Source of the DNA: Eretmocerus hayati
Lineage: Eukaryota; Arthropoda; Insecta; Hymenoptera; Aphelinidae
NCBI GenBank assembly: GCA_029851415.1
Contig: CM056743.1
Location: 90,060,501 to 90,124,500, forward strand
Direction: 5' to 3'
Length of the DNA stretch: 64,000 bases
The notes beneath the pieces were generated by a model. It was given only the letters and a program-made list of their open reading frames with translations, was not told where the DNA came from and did not search any database. Below are positions 48,201 through 57,327 of this stretch, piece by piece; within the stretch, counting starts at the first letter, position 1; every line of letters starts with the position of its first letter. The position numbers and the translations under genes were made by a program.

Positions 48201-48936
48201 CCATATTCACTATGGGGAACCTCTACTTGGAGTGGTCTGGGTTTCGGTTTAATAAGAAAGTCTCTTTCGGATTTGACCAACATGAATGAAATAATATACC
48301 AAAATGATTCTAATTGATTTTGTGCTTTTTCTAGGTCCACCTGGATACTCAAGAAACACCAGTGGGGCAAGTCCAGATGTGGAGACCACCTCCAGGGGTG
48401 TACCAAGAGAATCCGTCGTGGGGCAACCAACTTCAGAATTCAAGGTAAGGCTTTTTTTGAACTAATATTGCTTTAGTTTAATGGTTAATGATACTAATGA
48501 GAATGATTTCCCCTTTTAGGAAAATATAACCTAATATCACCCTTTTTTTACAGATTATGGTCTATGCCAATTTTGTGGCAAAGACTGAAATAAAAATAAG
48601 AGTTCTAATTCTTTTGATTTTTACAGGCCTTGGAAAACAACACTTGGAAATCTTGGTCATTGGACTTGCTATTGGACCAATTATGAAATCAGATGAGAAA
48701 GGGAATATTTGCAAAATAACAAAGGCTGGCCTTCGTCGAGGGAAAACAACTGATTCAACAAACTGTGTGAGTTTTTATCTCACACGGCCAAGGTATTTTG
48801 CCAATTTGATGACTCTATTTCTTTTCGCATGAATAAATAACTTAAGGATCATTTTTTTTAGCAAACTAATTATATATTTTTCTTTCAGGAAATGGACATC
48901 ATGAATTTAAAAAAAGAAAATCGTATAAAAAGATAA
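45269..48936 (+). CDS. Second copy of the antisense spliced gene, in the 5' LTR
   Basis: The coding segments correspond to 45,917-45,921, 48,335-48,444, 48,627-48,766 and 48,889-48,936. The splice signals and the 100-codon frame are kept. The Penelope insertion falls inside intron 2, so it lengthens the intron from about 180 bases to about 2.4 kb without touching an exon. As with the other copy, the splice architecture is clear and the coding status is not. Confidence 0.45.
46086..46130 (-). ncRNA. Hammerhead ribozyme-like motif, Penelope copy A
   Basis: On - the order is CTC, CTGAAGA (matching the CUGANGA core), GTCTAC, a loop, GTAGAC (a perfect 6-bp stem II), GAAA, then CGTC and GAG. The flanking CTC and GAG can start stem I. 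Stem III would be reduced to the self-complementary ACGU, as reported for minimal hammerheads in Penelope-like elements, which may act as dimers. Cleavage would be expected after GUC. The core is intact here. Confidence 0.6.
46422..47129 (-). CDS. Penelope C-terminal fragment with GIY-YIG endonuclease, copy A
   Basis: 235 open codons; the first 15 or so come from the spacer and opposite arm and are not native. The rest reads as the end of a Penelope-type polyprotein: a linker with paired residues (HTHPNVPDYVH), then the GIY-YIG-like core, with VYKFECRDCPATYVGETKR holding the Y..YVG signature and a CxxC insert. RALSVRIHDH supplies the usual Arg and His, and a Glu lies in LISEMIHI. In complete elements this endonuclease nicks the target for reverse transcription. 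Without the reverse transcriptase this copy is not autonomous. Confidence 0.75.
   Translation of the reverse strand: MHDQFSFQSNHTLKLKKNIIFNVIDRALLLSHKKFHNKNVKIVKKLLFDNGYPQELVERCIKQRIYYHTHPNVPDYVHEKKPKVCVPYHRDYFERCAALFKKHSIQTLPKVSKSLNNFIRLGKDCLEKMENTGVVYKFECRDCPATYVGETKRALSVRIHDHMVDKDEESVVSLHKQKYNHEFDWDNTQICDLEPSYRKRLISEMIHINRNKTCINKKEDVQKLSRIYIPLLDSF
47119..47754 (+). pseudogene. Penelope C-terminal fragment, copy B, frameshifted
   Basis: This is the same protein on the opposite strand. Relative to copy A one base is missing at about 47,434, so the frame breaks just before the GIY-YIG core; the core continues in another frame to 47,754. Otherwise the copies are almost identical. Confidence 0.8.
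48046..48091 (+). ncRNA. Hammerhead-like motif, Penelope copy B, mutated core
   Basis: Mirror image of the motif in copy A, with the same stem II and GAAA, but the conserved core reads CTGGAGA in place of CTGAAGA. That changes an invariant A of CUGANGA, so self-cleavage is unlikely. Confidence 0.55.
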
Positions 48937-49036
48937 AATTTACATAAATAATAATACTAAATCCCACGTCTCTTCCTCGTTTAAAACTGAAAATTAACTT
49001 TTAAAATACTTTGTCAAATCCGAATCGTTGCACTGG

Positions 49037-50157
49037 ACAAAATCGACGATTTTAGCCTGACCTCGATAGATTCTACTCGCATTCCTGTGTTCACGATGAT
49101 TTTATTCGAAATGATCAAAAATATAACTTAACGATGGATTTTGATGGTTTTTTACCTTTCAAGAACAAGTTATATTGATTTGACGGAGTTTCCACGAAAC
49201 GCGGTGTTTCCATTCATCATCCGATAAAAATAATGAATGAAAGTTAGCATTTTCACATGTCATCTTCCCGAGATTCACATCCCTTTGATAATGTGCTCCG
49301 TGAAATTGACGTTACATTTTACCGTATAACTTTCTATCTATAGCTATCATTCATTTTTTTTTGAATATATATTTTAAAATTTTCACCGACATTACACCCT
49401 CTAAAACAAGACACTAGGGGTTCACTGAGAGCCCCTATGTCTTTTAATAGGGATATCGAATTTTCTGAAATCTCATTGTAGAAATTGGGAGGTTTTAGCA
49501 ATTGTATGAATCTTCAATTGTATAAATATCTCTTAAAATATTCTTCATTATGAGGTAGCTGAGGCTTCTATGTACTTTGCAAAAATATAGATTACTGAAT
49601 TCGAATTCTCTAATCATGATTGTGGAGAATATATCATATGTTCGACCTACCCCTATCTCAATATGTATAAATGCTAAATATCGTCTAATCAAATCAAATA
49701 TTTTCGTTACCGACTCGGTCACGGCTATCTAACAATTACTCTCCTTCATTGGTCATCATAAGATATATGTATCCTCACCTAACTTCGATAATTGGGTAAC
49801 AGTATATGAATTATCTTAGTCTAAACATAGCAGTGAACTGGCATCATCTACATCGGTAGTCTATGTTACTTAACTGAAATCTTATCACTAATACACTTAT
49901 AAGGTAAATTCCCATGAATCAATTCTCAAATTTCCTGTTTTTCTCATCTGTTTTTCTTCATAATTCTCCCAAGATGTAATTTCTCATCCGATTGAATGAA
50001 TTGAATTCCAATCAACCTAGTTTAGGATCAAATTTTTAACCAAACGTTCCGGAACAGGCTGGAAATGCAGTTAGTTACGCCATTCATAATAAAAAAAATG
50101 GGACATGATTGAAGATCCGAATGTTACTACCCGCAATTGGCTTACAGAATGATATTA
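49037..50157. other. AT-rich flank of the provirus, no gene
   Basis: No open frame with a motif. On the - strand, GAAGGAGAGTAATTG at about 49,735-49,750 resembles a polypurine tract followed by an AGT-type LTR start, as in some errantiviruses. If so, the provirus's 3' LTR would run left from about 49,743 and may itself be split by the younger LTR element. The 5' LTR lies outside the window, so this is unproven. Confidence 0.3.
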
Positions 50158-50868
50158 TTATTTTGCCTCCGGATTCCTTTTCACTTTGAGGTCTATGGGG
50201 ATAGAACATCTGAGGTAGTGCGTTATTCTCTTCCGGCATAGGCTGCATTCGGACAAAATTGCAGCGCATCGAGCACATGCTATAAGACGTGAGCATGGTA
50301 GGAAAACCACTTCTAATTTGTAATCATAACAGATTTTACATGTGATTGAACTTGCGGGGTCTACATAAGTACCTTTGGGTTTCGGCGGAGGAGGTTCAAG
50401 TGCCGTTGTTAGCTCTTGTTTCGCGTCTTCGATGAATTCCTGTCCTTTTTCTGCTTTCACGAACATACATTTCGGGAACCATTTGGCGTGTTCGTGCCAT
50501 GGGCTGTCAGTCATGCTCCATCGATGAATTGTACCGCCGCAATGAAAACAGGTGACTGCATCGCTCCTATTGGTGTAGAAGAATCCAGCATTGGCCATGA
50601 ACTCTTTCGGTTGACAGATATTCGTTGGCCAATTAGTGAATGTCCGTGGTCTATCCTCGTAGCTGAGCATATCCCGGTGTATTGGGCGCGTTCTAACTAG
50701 CTCACTCTCCTCGATGTCTAGCAAAAGCCTGTTCATCCTCCGCATGTTAGCTTGCATGGTTGAGGGAAATTCCATTCCTGTGTTAAAATATAGCTTCAAT
50801 ACTAGCACACACCGTGTGTCAAATGATAGATTGTGCGTTGCATGATTGTCTCTGATCGTTTGGTTCAT
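50158..50868 (-). CDS. IAP-like protein: one BIR and a C-terminal RING
   Basis: 236 residues from ATG at 50,868, open throughout. Residues about 73-138 are a BIR domain: RPRTFTNWP, then CFHC (Cys 107 and 110), His 127 and Cys 134. Residues 177-212 are an IAP-type RING: CKIC, PCSRLIACARC, CSLC. At the fourth zinc position Arg 194 stands where the family has His, a one-base change that should weaken zinc binding and E3 ligase activity. BIR-RING proteins of insects and baculoviruses bind caspases or IAP antagonists in the cytoplasm and block apoptosis. Baculoviral IAPs usually have two BIRs, so this one is short. The gene starts 22 bases after the preceding ORF and is the last of the row. The inhibitory role is inferred from the family. 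Confidence 0.88.
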   Translation of the reverse strand: MNQTIRDNHATHNLSFDTRCVLVLKLYFNTGMEFPSTMQANMRRMNRLLLDIEESELVRTRPIHRDMLSYEDRPRTFTNWPTNICQPKEFMANAGFFYTNRSDAVTCFHCGGTIHRWSMTDSPWHEHAKWFPKCMFVKAEKGQEFIEDAKQELTTALEPPPPKPKGTYVDPASSITCKICYDYKLEVVFLPCSRLIACARCAAILSECSLCRKRITHYLRCSIPIDLKVKRNPEAK

Positions 50869-50890
50869 ATGTCCTGGTCAGGGTTTATTG

Positions 50891-51433
50891 TCAGTCATAT
50901 ATCGGGTTCGATTGCTCCATTTCTTGACGGAATCTTCCTCGCGGGTTAATCGAAAGGTGTTCGGGGTCAGCTTGATCACCCGATTCGGAATCCGATCCCT
51001 TATCACTCTCTGATATAACTTCAATGTCCGAATCATCACCATTCATCTCTCTCGCTTGGAGGTGGGCACTCGCCTCCCGTTGTTGTCTCACATTTATCAG
51101 GATAAGGTTTGAAAAATATTGATCTGGGCACATCCCACAACGGATCACAGGCCTTTCGACTAAAATCCTCGTCCCACAACGCTCACATTCGCAGTAAATC
51201 GAACTCCGGGGTACGATCATGTGTACCGTGTCGACTCGGCCCACCGGTTCGGCAATGCTGTAGTGGTCCCGCCTATACCATTGATCGCAATCCAGTATCC
51301 CCGTCCAGTAACTTACATAGTACTGTTCGATCCCTGGATGTTTGATGACGCAACTATAGCTCAAAAGGTCGTGATAGTTCTCTGGGTATTCTTCGGGACG
51401 CACGCCATCCCATCGTGGTGCTCTGACGGCCAT
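50891..51433 (-). CDS. Cys-rich 180-residue ORF of unknown function
   Basis: Open from ATG at 51,433, which lies 48 bases after the glycoprotein stop and 22 bases before the IAP-like gene. The middle contains CECERCGTRIL and, about ten residues on, CGMC, a plausible four-Cys zinc ribbon. The N-terminal half is rich in Tyr and Trp (YYVSYWTGILDCDQWYRRDHY). The C-terminal third is acidic and Ser/Asp-rich (DDSDIEVISESDKGSDSES). No signal peptide or transmembrane segment is present, so it probably acts inside the cell. I do not recognise a family. It could be a retroelement accessory protein or a captured gene. That it stayed open while neighbours decayed makes it worth following. Confidence 0.65.
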   Translation of the reverse strand: MAVRAPRWDGVRPEEYPENYHDLLSYSCVIKHPGIEQYYVSYWTGILDCDQWYRRDHYSIAEPVGRVDTVHMIVPRSSIYCECERCGTRILVERPVIRCGMCPDQYFSNLILINVRQQREASAHLQAREMNGDDSDIEVISESDKGSDSESGDQADPEHLSINPRGRFRQEMEQSNPIYD

Positions 51434-51481
51434 GTTCTTCAACTGTGAATTAGATGATTCGTCAGTTATAATTTGTTCCGC

Positions 51482-53538
51482 TTAGCGAGTGAAGTGATAC
51501 ATAGATTCGGTTCTCCCAAGATATGGGTATAGGTGAGGTGGTTTCGGTCTCATTACGATCTCTACATTTTCGTAAGTAGGATCTTGTTCAGTTTCGTATT
51601 TTCCGTCGCGTGGTGGTTTAGGTTGATGTCCGCGATTATTTGAGTCGTATTCTTGTTGTGCTGGATCATCGTTGGGCATTTTAGCCTTTTCCGTTCTATC
51701 AATTTCTTCCCCCTTGTAGTTTCTTCCCAGATGTATCAGAAGTTGTGTTATTGAGTTCCAAATTGCTCCTAGGACATGGATAGACCATCCGTATATACTG
51801 TACAGAGCGTAACCGTGAATGATCGTGTCAACACAGAGTTTAACAATTCTCAGTAATATGAAAAGGCCCATACATCCTGCGCTGATGGATCCGAACGTCA
51901 TGAATCGCATCCACATTTTTTCCCACGTTGTTGTCGCTAGTTGTTCCAAAGCACTCGCATCTAGGAGTCCCATCCCGGAAAGACTTCCTCCCAAGGTTTC
52001 TAGTCCTGCCACTCCTAGAGCCACGGAATTCAGAACCGGACCTCTTTCTAATGGGAACATTATGCGGTCTCGTAGTCTGCTCACATCAGCAGGCGAATAC
52101 AATCCGCTGGTTGCTAGTTGTGCTGGGCTCATGTACTCGAAGGTTGGCGCTGTTTGAGGTTTCAAAGTTTCCGGGTCCCTTCCATAGAATATTTTCGGTG
52201 AGAATTGTGCCCAAGTGTTGTTGATGTAGTACATTGTGGGCATAAGGTGATTGCAAGGTACTTTCGTTCCGGTCCGGATGAGAATTCTTGTTCTAGGTGA
52301 TAAGAAGTATTCCTCCGGCCCACGCCATACTGGCAATTGTTGATAACAGTCTTCGGTGGGTCTCAGTGTTACAGCTGTCTTAAGGCACTTCACGAGGTGT
52401 ACAACCTCTCCTGCTAGAACTGCCATGTACCCAGGTGAGTCCATAAGGCGGTATGCGAACTCATCCGGAGCTTGTGTCGCTATTGACAATGCGTTGTTGA
52501 GTACTTTCCTTTCAAGTTTACATTTATGTCGCAACAAATCGTAATATAAATTTGATATTTGTTTCCGGATGTGTTTTTCAACATACACAAATTTTGAATT
52601 TATATATGCAAACATATCTATATTTTCTACAGCAACTTCTTTTGTTTTGCGAAAAGGCGGATTGAGTTGGTTTTCCATAACAAACAGTCTGGGGTGTTCG
52701 GTCCTGATGAACCGATATCCGCATATTTGCTATTCTCCAGAGGTTGATAAGGCAAAGGTTACATCCTGGGATTCTAAAATATGGGTTACTTTGTGTCTGC
52801 TATCCATTTCCACCGTCCTGTCCACGTACCCGTCATAGAGGCTCGTGTAGCGGTTGAGTTCACAGGAATCTAATGGTTCTAGGCTCCAAAAAGCGTAGCC
52901 TTGTGTTTGGTCGGAGCATTTTTCATCAGTGAATTTGCAAGTTGCTCCTGTCACCATATGGATTTTGTTAGCTTCTATGTCAACCGTAGCGTTATACGCA
53001 TTGATGACGACCTCTGCGTGTCCAGCTACGACAGTTTTATCCCAGCAACCGTATTTGTCGCTGTATTCCGCTTCCTGGCATTTCCCTACGGTTGAGGCAT
53101 CACCTGCCAGGGATATTGGCTTACTTATGAATTCATTGAAAGGTATAACTCCAAGTAACGTTTTGCCAATTTGGATGCTCCTTGTGGCATGGAGCTGTTT
53201 ACATTCTTCTTTGTTCAGTTCTTTGTAATAGGTTAATTCTCCATTTTTCATCTTAGAGGCCCATGAGAGCGTGCCACAATGCGTGACTAATCTGAATATT
53301 TTGATTGCACACGTAATTACGTTAACTGTGGAGAACTCGTTGAGTTGTAAAACGTTAACATGAACCGTAGTATGTTCAACTTCGGTGGTTCTATTTCGCA
53401 GTCGTCAACCTTTACAAGTGATATAGTGATTAAGTTCGTAAGTCCTTCTCCACAATCGTAACCGACAAGATGTGTCTGAGTTAGGCTTGTCCAACATCCA
53501 AACAGGAAAAGAAAAATCACCATGTTTCGATCCTCCAT
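51482..53538 (-). pseudogene. Mononega/chuvirus-like glycoprotein gene, broken
   Basis: ATG at 53,538 overlaps the end region of env by spacing (env stop at 53,540-53,542). A hydrophobic signal peptide (MVIFLFLFGCW) is followed by a GYDCGEGLTN start region. The ectodomain is Cys-rich with N-glycosylation sites. A long hydrophobic stretch at about 51,830-51,900 (GCMGLFILLRIV) is the likely membrane anchor, then a polar tail. The pattern fits the glycoproteins of arthropod mononega-like viruses such as chuviruses, a class III fusion-protein type that some insect BEL/Pao elements also carry; this is by resemblance, not a search. A frameshift lies at about 53,320-53,350 and an in-frame TAG at 52,730-52,732. 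It would have acted in membrane fusion and is inactive here. Confidence 0.65.
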
Positions 53539-53539
53539 T

Positions 53540-55591
53540 CTAGATGTGGGAATGTAAATTTGTTTGAGCATTCTGTTCTTGACGTAGTGAATTGAAATTA
53601 TAATCGTTTATTTGTCTGGAAGATTGGCCATGAATGGGCATGGTATGCCGTCTGTCATGACCGCTTCTAGGAATATGGAGGATTCTGGGTTCATCGTACC
53701 CCACTTCTGTTTCGAATGGAGCATCCATTCGTAATAAAGTCTCGAAATTATCGTGAGTTGATCTTCTAGCAGGTTTACTGTACGAAAGCTCTTTGATCAA
53801 AGTTACTCTACGGTTATCGTAATAGAATTGGTAGAATATTTCGTCCGTGGGGACGTGAACTTCGGCTCTATTGAGATATTGAAGAGGTCCTGTTTGACAA
53901 CTACCATTCCTCAGTAAATTTAGTCGAGCTTGTCTGATCCAATAAGCCGTTGTTATAATGCTGAAAATTAAACCAGTTGCTATGAGAATGGAAACAAAGT
54001 TTGTTGAGATCAGGTTAAACAATGTTTGGTAGCTTTCGACATCTTCAACCTCATTTTTGATTTGATTTTCTATTTCCCAAAGACTCTCAAATGAATTATT
54101 GTGTATCTCTCGGTCACGAAGCTCTTTATGGATTCGAGATTGGATCTCTCTAGGTAATAGCTCTTTGATATTTAGTGAAACATCCGGTATAATGATTTTA
54201 TTGTTATTTTGAAGACCCACTCGAGCAACGAGACGGTATCTGTTAGAAACGGCTCTACAGTTGGGGCTAAGTTTTAGGAGTCCCGTCCCATTCTATATTA
54301 TTTGAGATGTCCTGTTTCGACCCTTACACGATAGAATTAAGCCTTCGATATCTGGCATTGAATATATCCAGTCATATTCTGAGTCTATTTTGACAAACTG
54401 AGGGGTATTATTCGAACTAACTCGAACATCGCAATGATGGTATGCGTCTTCGTTTGGTGTTTTTAATAAAGTATGTTCGCAAGAAGTATTTGTTCCTAGG
54501 GTGGATAAAGGTTGTTCCCAAAAACAGCAGATGTACTGTGTGAGCTTTTTGCATTTGTCAAATTGTTTGCTATCCATACCGTATTCCGCACCATTTACAT
54601 TTATCCCTATAAATTCCTTGCAGGGTCTTACAAAGGTTGATAATTGTTTGTGATCCACGAATTGTATGGAAGTCATTGACTGTATGCGATAAAATTCAAA
54701 GTCAATGGGTGCTACTAACGGAATTTCTAGTTCAAGAATGTTATGTAATCCGACATTCCCTGCACAAAGTTTCATAAGATCCGTTAGGCGGTCTATCTGT
54801 GTTACGTTCGCGGTGGTTGGGAATTCATATGGTTCGGCCAGATGGTTGATCTGTTCTATTACATCAGTCATTTGATCATCGGAGATCAAGCTTGGATGAA
54901 GACGGTTATTTTTGACGGTGAATATAATGTCCAGGACTCTGTCGCAAATGCTATTAAACAGGGTTATCCCTTCTTCCATCCTGTAGAACAAGCTATCAAC
55001 CGTCGTCGTGAAACTTCCACAAGTCTCAATCTCTACGGAGTCATTCAATAAAATTCGGAAATTGTTAAACAGTTCGGCTGTTTTATTGTGAAGTACCGTG
55101 ACTCTATCTATTAGTTTTCCGAGATGCGAAATAACTATTAACGTTCGATTTTGTTCCAAACGCAGTGAATTTTCCTCAGTTTCGTACATGTGCCTTATTT
55201 TCTGCATGGAAAATTTTTTGATATCGATAGGCATTGATTCCATTATTCTAGTGAAATTGTCATACACATCCTTCCTAAACACCCGATTTTGTTCCATTTT
55301 GTGAGTTATATCGGCAATTTTACTCTTTATCCGAGTGCACTGTTCGTGGTTTCCGGAACACTCTTCTTGGATCTTTTTGAAAATATCCAAATACATCCCA
55401 TAACCTTACTCTATAGGTTTCATATTGATGACAATGGTGAGTTTCCAATGGCGCTCGAAAAATCTCAAAATTTGTAATTGCTCGTAATAAATTCCGGGGT
55501 TCCGATATATTTTAGTCAATTTGTAGCCATGGTCTGTGTGGTTTCCGACTGCACAACCGACGATGAGTAATACGATATTCAAGAGCTTCAT
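53540..55591 (-). pseudogene. env: F-type (errantivirus/baculovirus-like) envelope gene, broken
   Basis: About 684 codons in one frame from 55,591. A signal peptide (LLNIVLLIVGCAVG) leads into a GIYYEQL..WKL region typical of F-like envelopes. A Cys-bearing, coiled-coil-prone ectodomain with several N-x-T/S sites follows, then an LLKLSPNC-type block, a transmembrane segment at about 53,941-53,998 and a cytoplasmic tail. I see no clear RxxR furin site. Two in-frame stops break it: TAA at 55,406-55,408 and TAG at 54,293-54,295. Both keep the frame on either side, so the damage is point mutation, not rearrangement. In errantiviruses such proteins mediate entry. This copy cannot make a full protein. 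Confidence 0.72.
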
Positions 55592-55633
55592 CCTTAATCT
55601 GTCTGTGAGTTGAGAAATTTTACTTTGAGTACT

Positions 55634-57124
55634 TCATTCGTGATCTCGAAGGAAATAAGCTATCCTTCCGATTACGGGGATTGGGAAAACATTCCGGAAA
55701 GTTTGAATGAGTTTCTTTTCGCAGGTCTCATGGAATTCTCGAAGCTTTAGTGAGCTTACTAGTTTACTCGCGAGAATTTTATAGAAATGGGGAAATTCAA
55801 CCTTAATGTCTATGGCTTCTATTTTGCGTATGATTCTTTCATCTCTCATGATATTCGCGGCAAATTCTTCTGATTTCTCGAAAATGTCTAGCAACGTGCG
55901 GTTCTGGCCAAACTTAAAGTCTCTCATTTTTTCTACTTCTTCGTGAAATTGAACAAACTGGAGAGTTGATTCGCCCTCTGAAAATATTAAGTCTCTGTCA
56001 ACGAGAGATACATGTCCTCCCGTCATTTCTAAACGGACCATTTCTCTGATTATCCAGTAACTCTCGGAGACAAGCACAGGACATGAATAGAAAAAGGGAA
56101 TTATGTATCCCGGATTAGGATAAAGTCTAGCACGTCTTGCTAAGAGCGTTTTGATTTGCAATTTCTGTCTGCGGTTGTATGCTATGTGTAAGGCTGATAA
56201 ATTGTCATTACGAGTCTCGTCTACTCTTGCCCCCTTTTCTATCAAATATTTCGTGAAATGATGACTTTGATATTCTACGGCCCCCATGAGGGGAGTCTCT
56301 CCTCCGAGGTTTCTAGCGTTAACATTTGCTCCCTGTTCGATGAGGAAAAAGGGTAATTTCCTCTTGAAACTCCTAATCGCAAGGTGCAATGGTGAGTCTC
56401 GCACTCTATCTAATGCATTGACCTGCAACTCTAGGTCTAGCAGTACACCAGTTACGGCGGGATCATCTTCTCGAGAGAAATAACATAGATAATGCAATGC
56501 GTTCCGTTCCATGTAGTCTGTAGCCTCGGGGTCAGCCCCGTTCTCAAGTAATATTCGAATAATGTCAATGTTTGCACTACTAGCTGCTTCTGAAAATGGC
56601 GTGGTACCCCAGTCGTCAGAGGTGTTTACTTCAGCTCCTCTCCCAATTAAAGACTTAACCATGTCGTAACAATCGCTCTTACATGCCACGTGCAAGATGG
56701 TGCCTCCCGTTGCACCCTGTGCATTCACGTTTACCCCTTTGTTGAGCAACAATTCCATAATGTCTGTCATTTCTTCATGCATTAGGCACCAGCAAAGGTA
56801 TACAAAATTTTGTTTGCTTATGTCCCAGATTGTATCTACTAGTAGTTTACACATTGCTCGATTCCGATTCCGAACAGCTAGTCCTAATAACGTTTTGAAA
56901 TTCTTCCTATTCAAGGCTGTCGGATCTTATTGGAGAATATTTTTGAAGGTATCTAATTTCAAATGCCGTACCGCCTTCCGAATTGAACAATCGTCATTAC
57001 GACCGCGGTCAAGTTGAAGGATGCTATTCCAATTTTCGTTGCGGTTCCCTGCCATTCTGGTCTGTAAGAGACATATGATTGAAGATTCAGTCCAGAAAAT
57101 TTCGGAGAAATTTACGGGTTTCAT
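55634..57124 (-). pseudogene. Ankyrin-repeat gene 2, one nonsense codon near its start
   Basis: In one frame, about 65 codons from 57,124 (or a shorter start at an internal ATG), then TAA at 56,927-56,929, then 430 open codons with no ATG until about 20 codons in. Roughly six ankyrin repeats are visible (GGTILHVACKSDCYDMVKSL, GTTPFSEAASS, NALHYLC, SPLHLAI, GETPLMGAVEY, SALHIAY). The C-terminus carries a conserved-looking block ending FPIPVIGRIAYFL, similar in pattern to the F-box-like end of PRANC ankyrin proteins of poxviruses and Nasonia. The protein resembles ANK1 in length and layout and may be a duplicate. Poxviral relatives recruit ubiquitin ligases; for this gene that is inference. Confidence 0.72.
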
Positions 57125-57327
57125 ACTAAATCGTGTCGATTCATGTAGGGAAGTGGTATTGTCATAACATTGTCTGTACCCGGAGGATCCTAACTGAATT
57201 TCAATTTATTTGTTGACCTACGTGCGTACCGTCATATATCTACCCTGTGAATTCCGAGCTCTTATCCTACAATTCGTATTTTCGTCCCCCCCTTTTTGAT
57301 GAGGAAGAACCATATCTTGGAATCGCG

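Larger units (their letters stand above)
43265..49032 (-). repeat. 5' LTR of the LTR element, interrupted by a Penelope pair
   Basis: It has the same ends as 32,128-35,662. The LTR proper is about 3,536 bp once the 2,222-bp insertion and its 10-bp target duplication are removed. It differs from the other LTR by roughly twenty substitutions. Confidence 0.93.
32124..49036 (-). mobile_element. Complete Ty3/gypsy-type LTR retrotransposon with 3.5-kb LTRs
   Basis: It is bounded by CTGG at 32,124-32,127 and again at 49,033-49,036, a 4-bp target duplication. The coding strand is -. From right to left: 5' LTR, primer-binding site, gag, pol (PR-RT-RNase H-IN), accessory ORFs, polypurine tract, 3' LTR. 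The domain order, with integrase after RNase H, places it in Ty3/gypsy (Metaviridae). About twenty single-base differences between the LTRs over 3.5 kb (near 0.6 %), plus intact gag and pol, point to a recent insertion. The 5' LTR is split by a Penelope-like insertion. No envelope gene is seen. Confidence 0.93.

Noticed and set aside
43265..49032. Reading the right LTR as a different, longer repeat
   Set aside because: Removing the 2,222-bp Penelope insertion and one copy of its AGTGATATTT duplication leaves the same length as the left LTR.
32124..49036. Envelope gene in the young LTR element
   Set aside because: The ORFs after pol have no signal peptide, transmembrane segment or glycosylation-rich ectodomain.
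51109..52224. Plus-strand frames opposite the glycoprotein and Cys-rich genes
   Set aside because: Antisense shadows without motifs.
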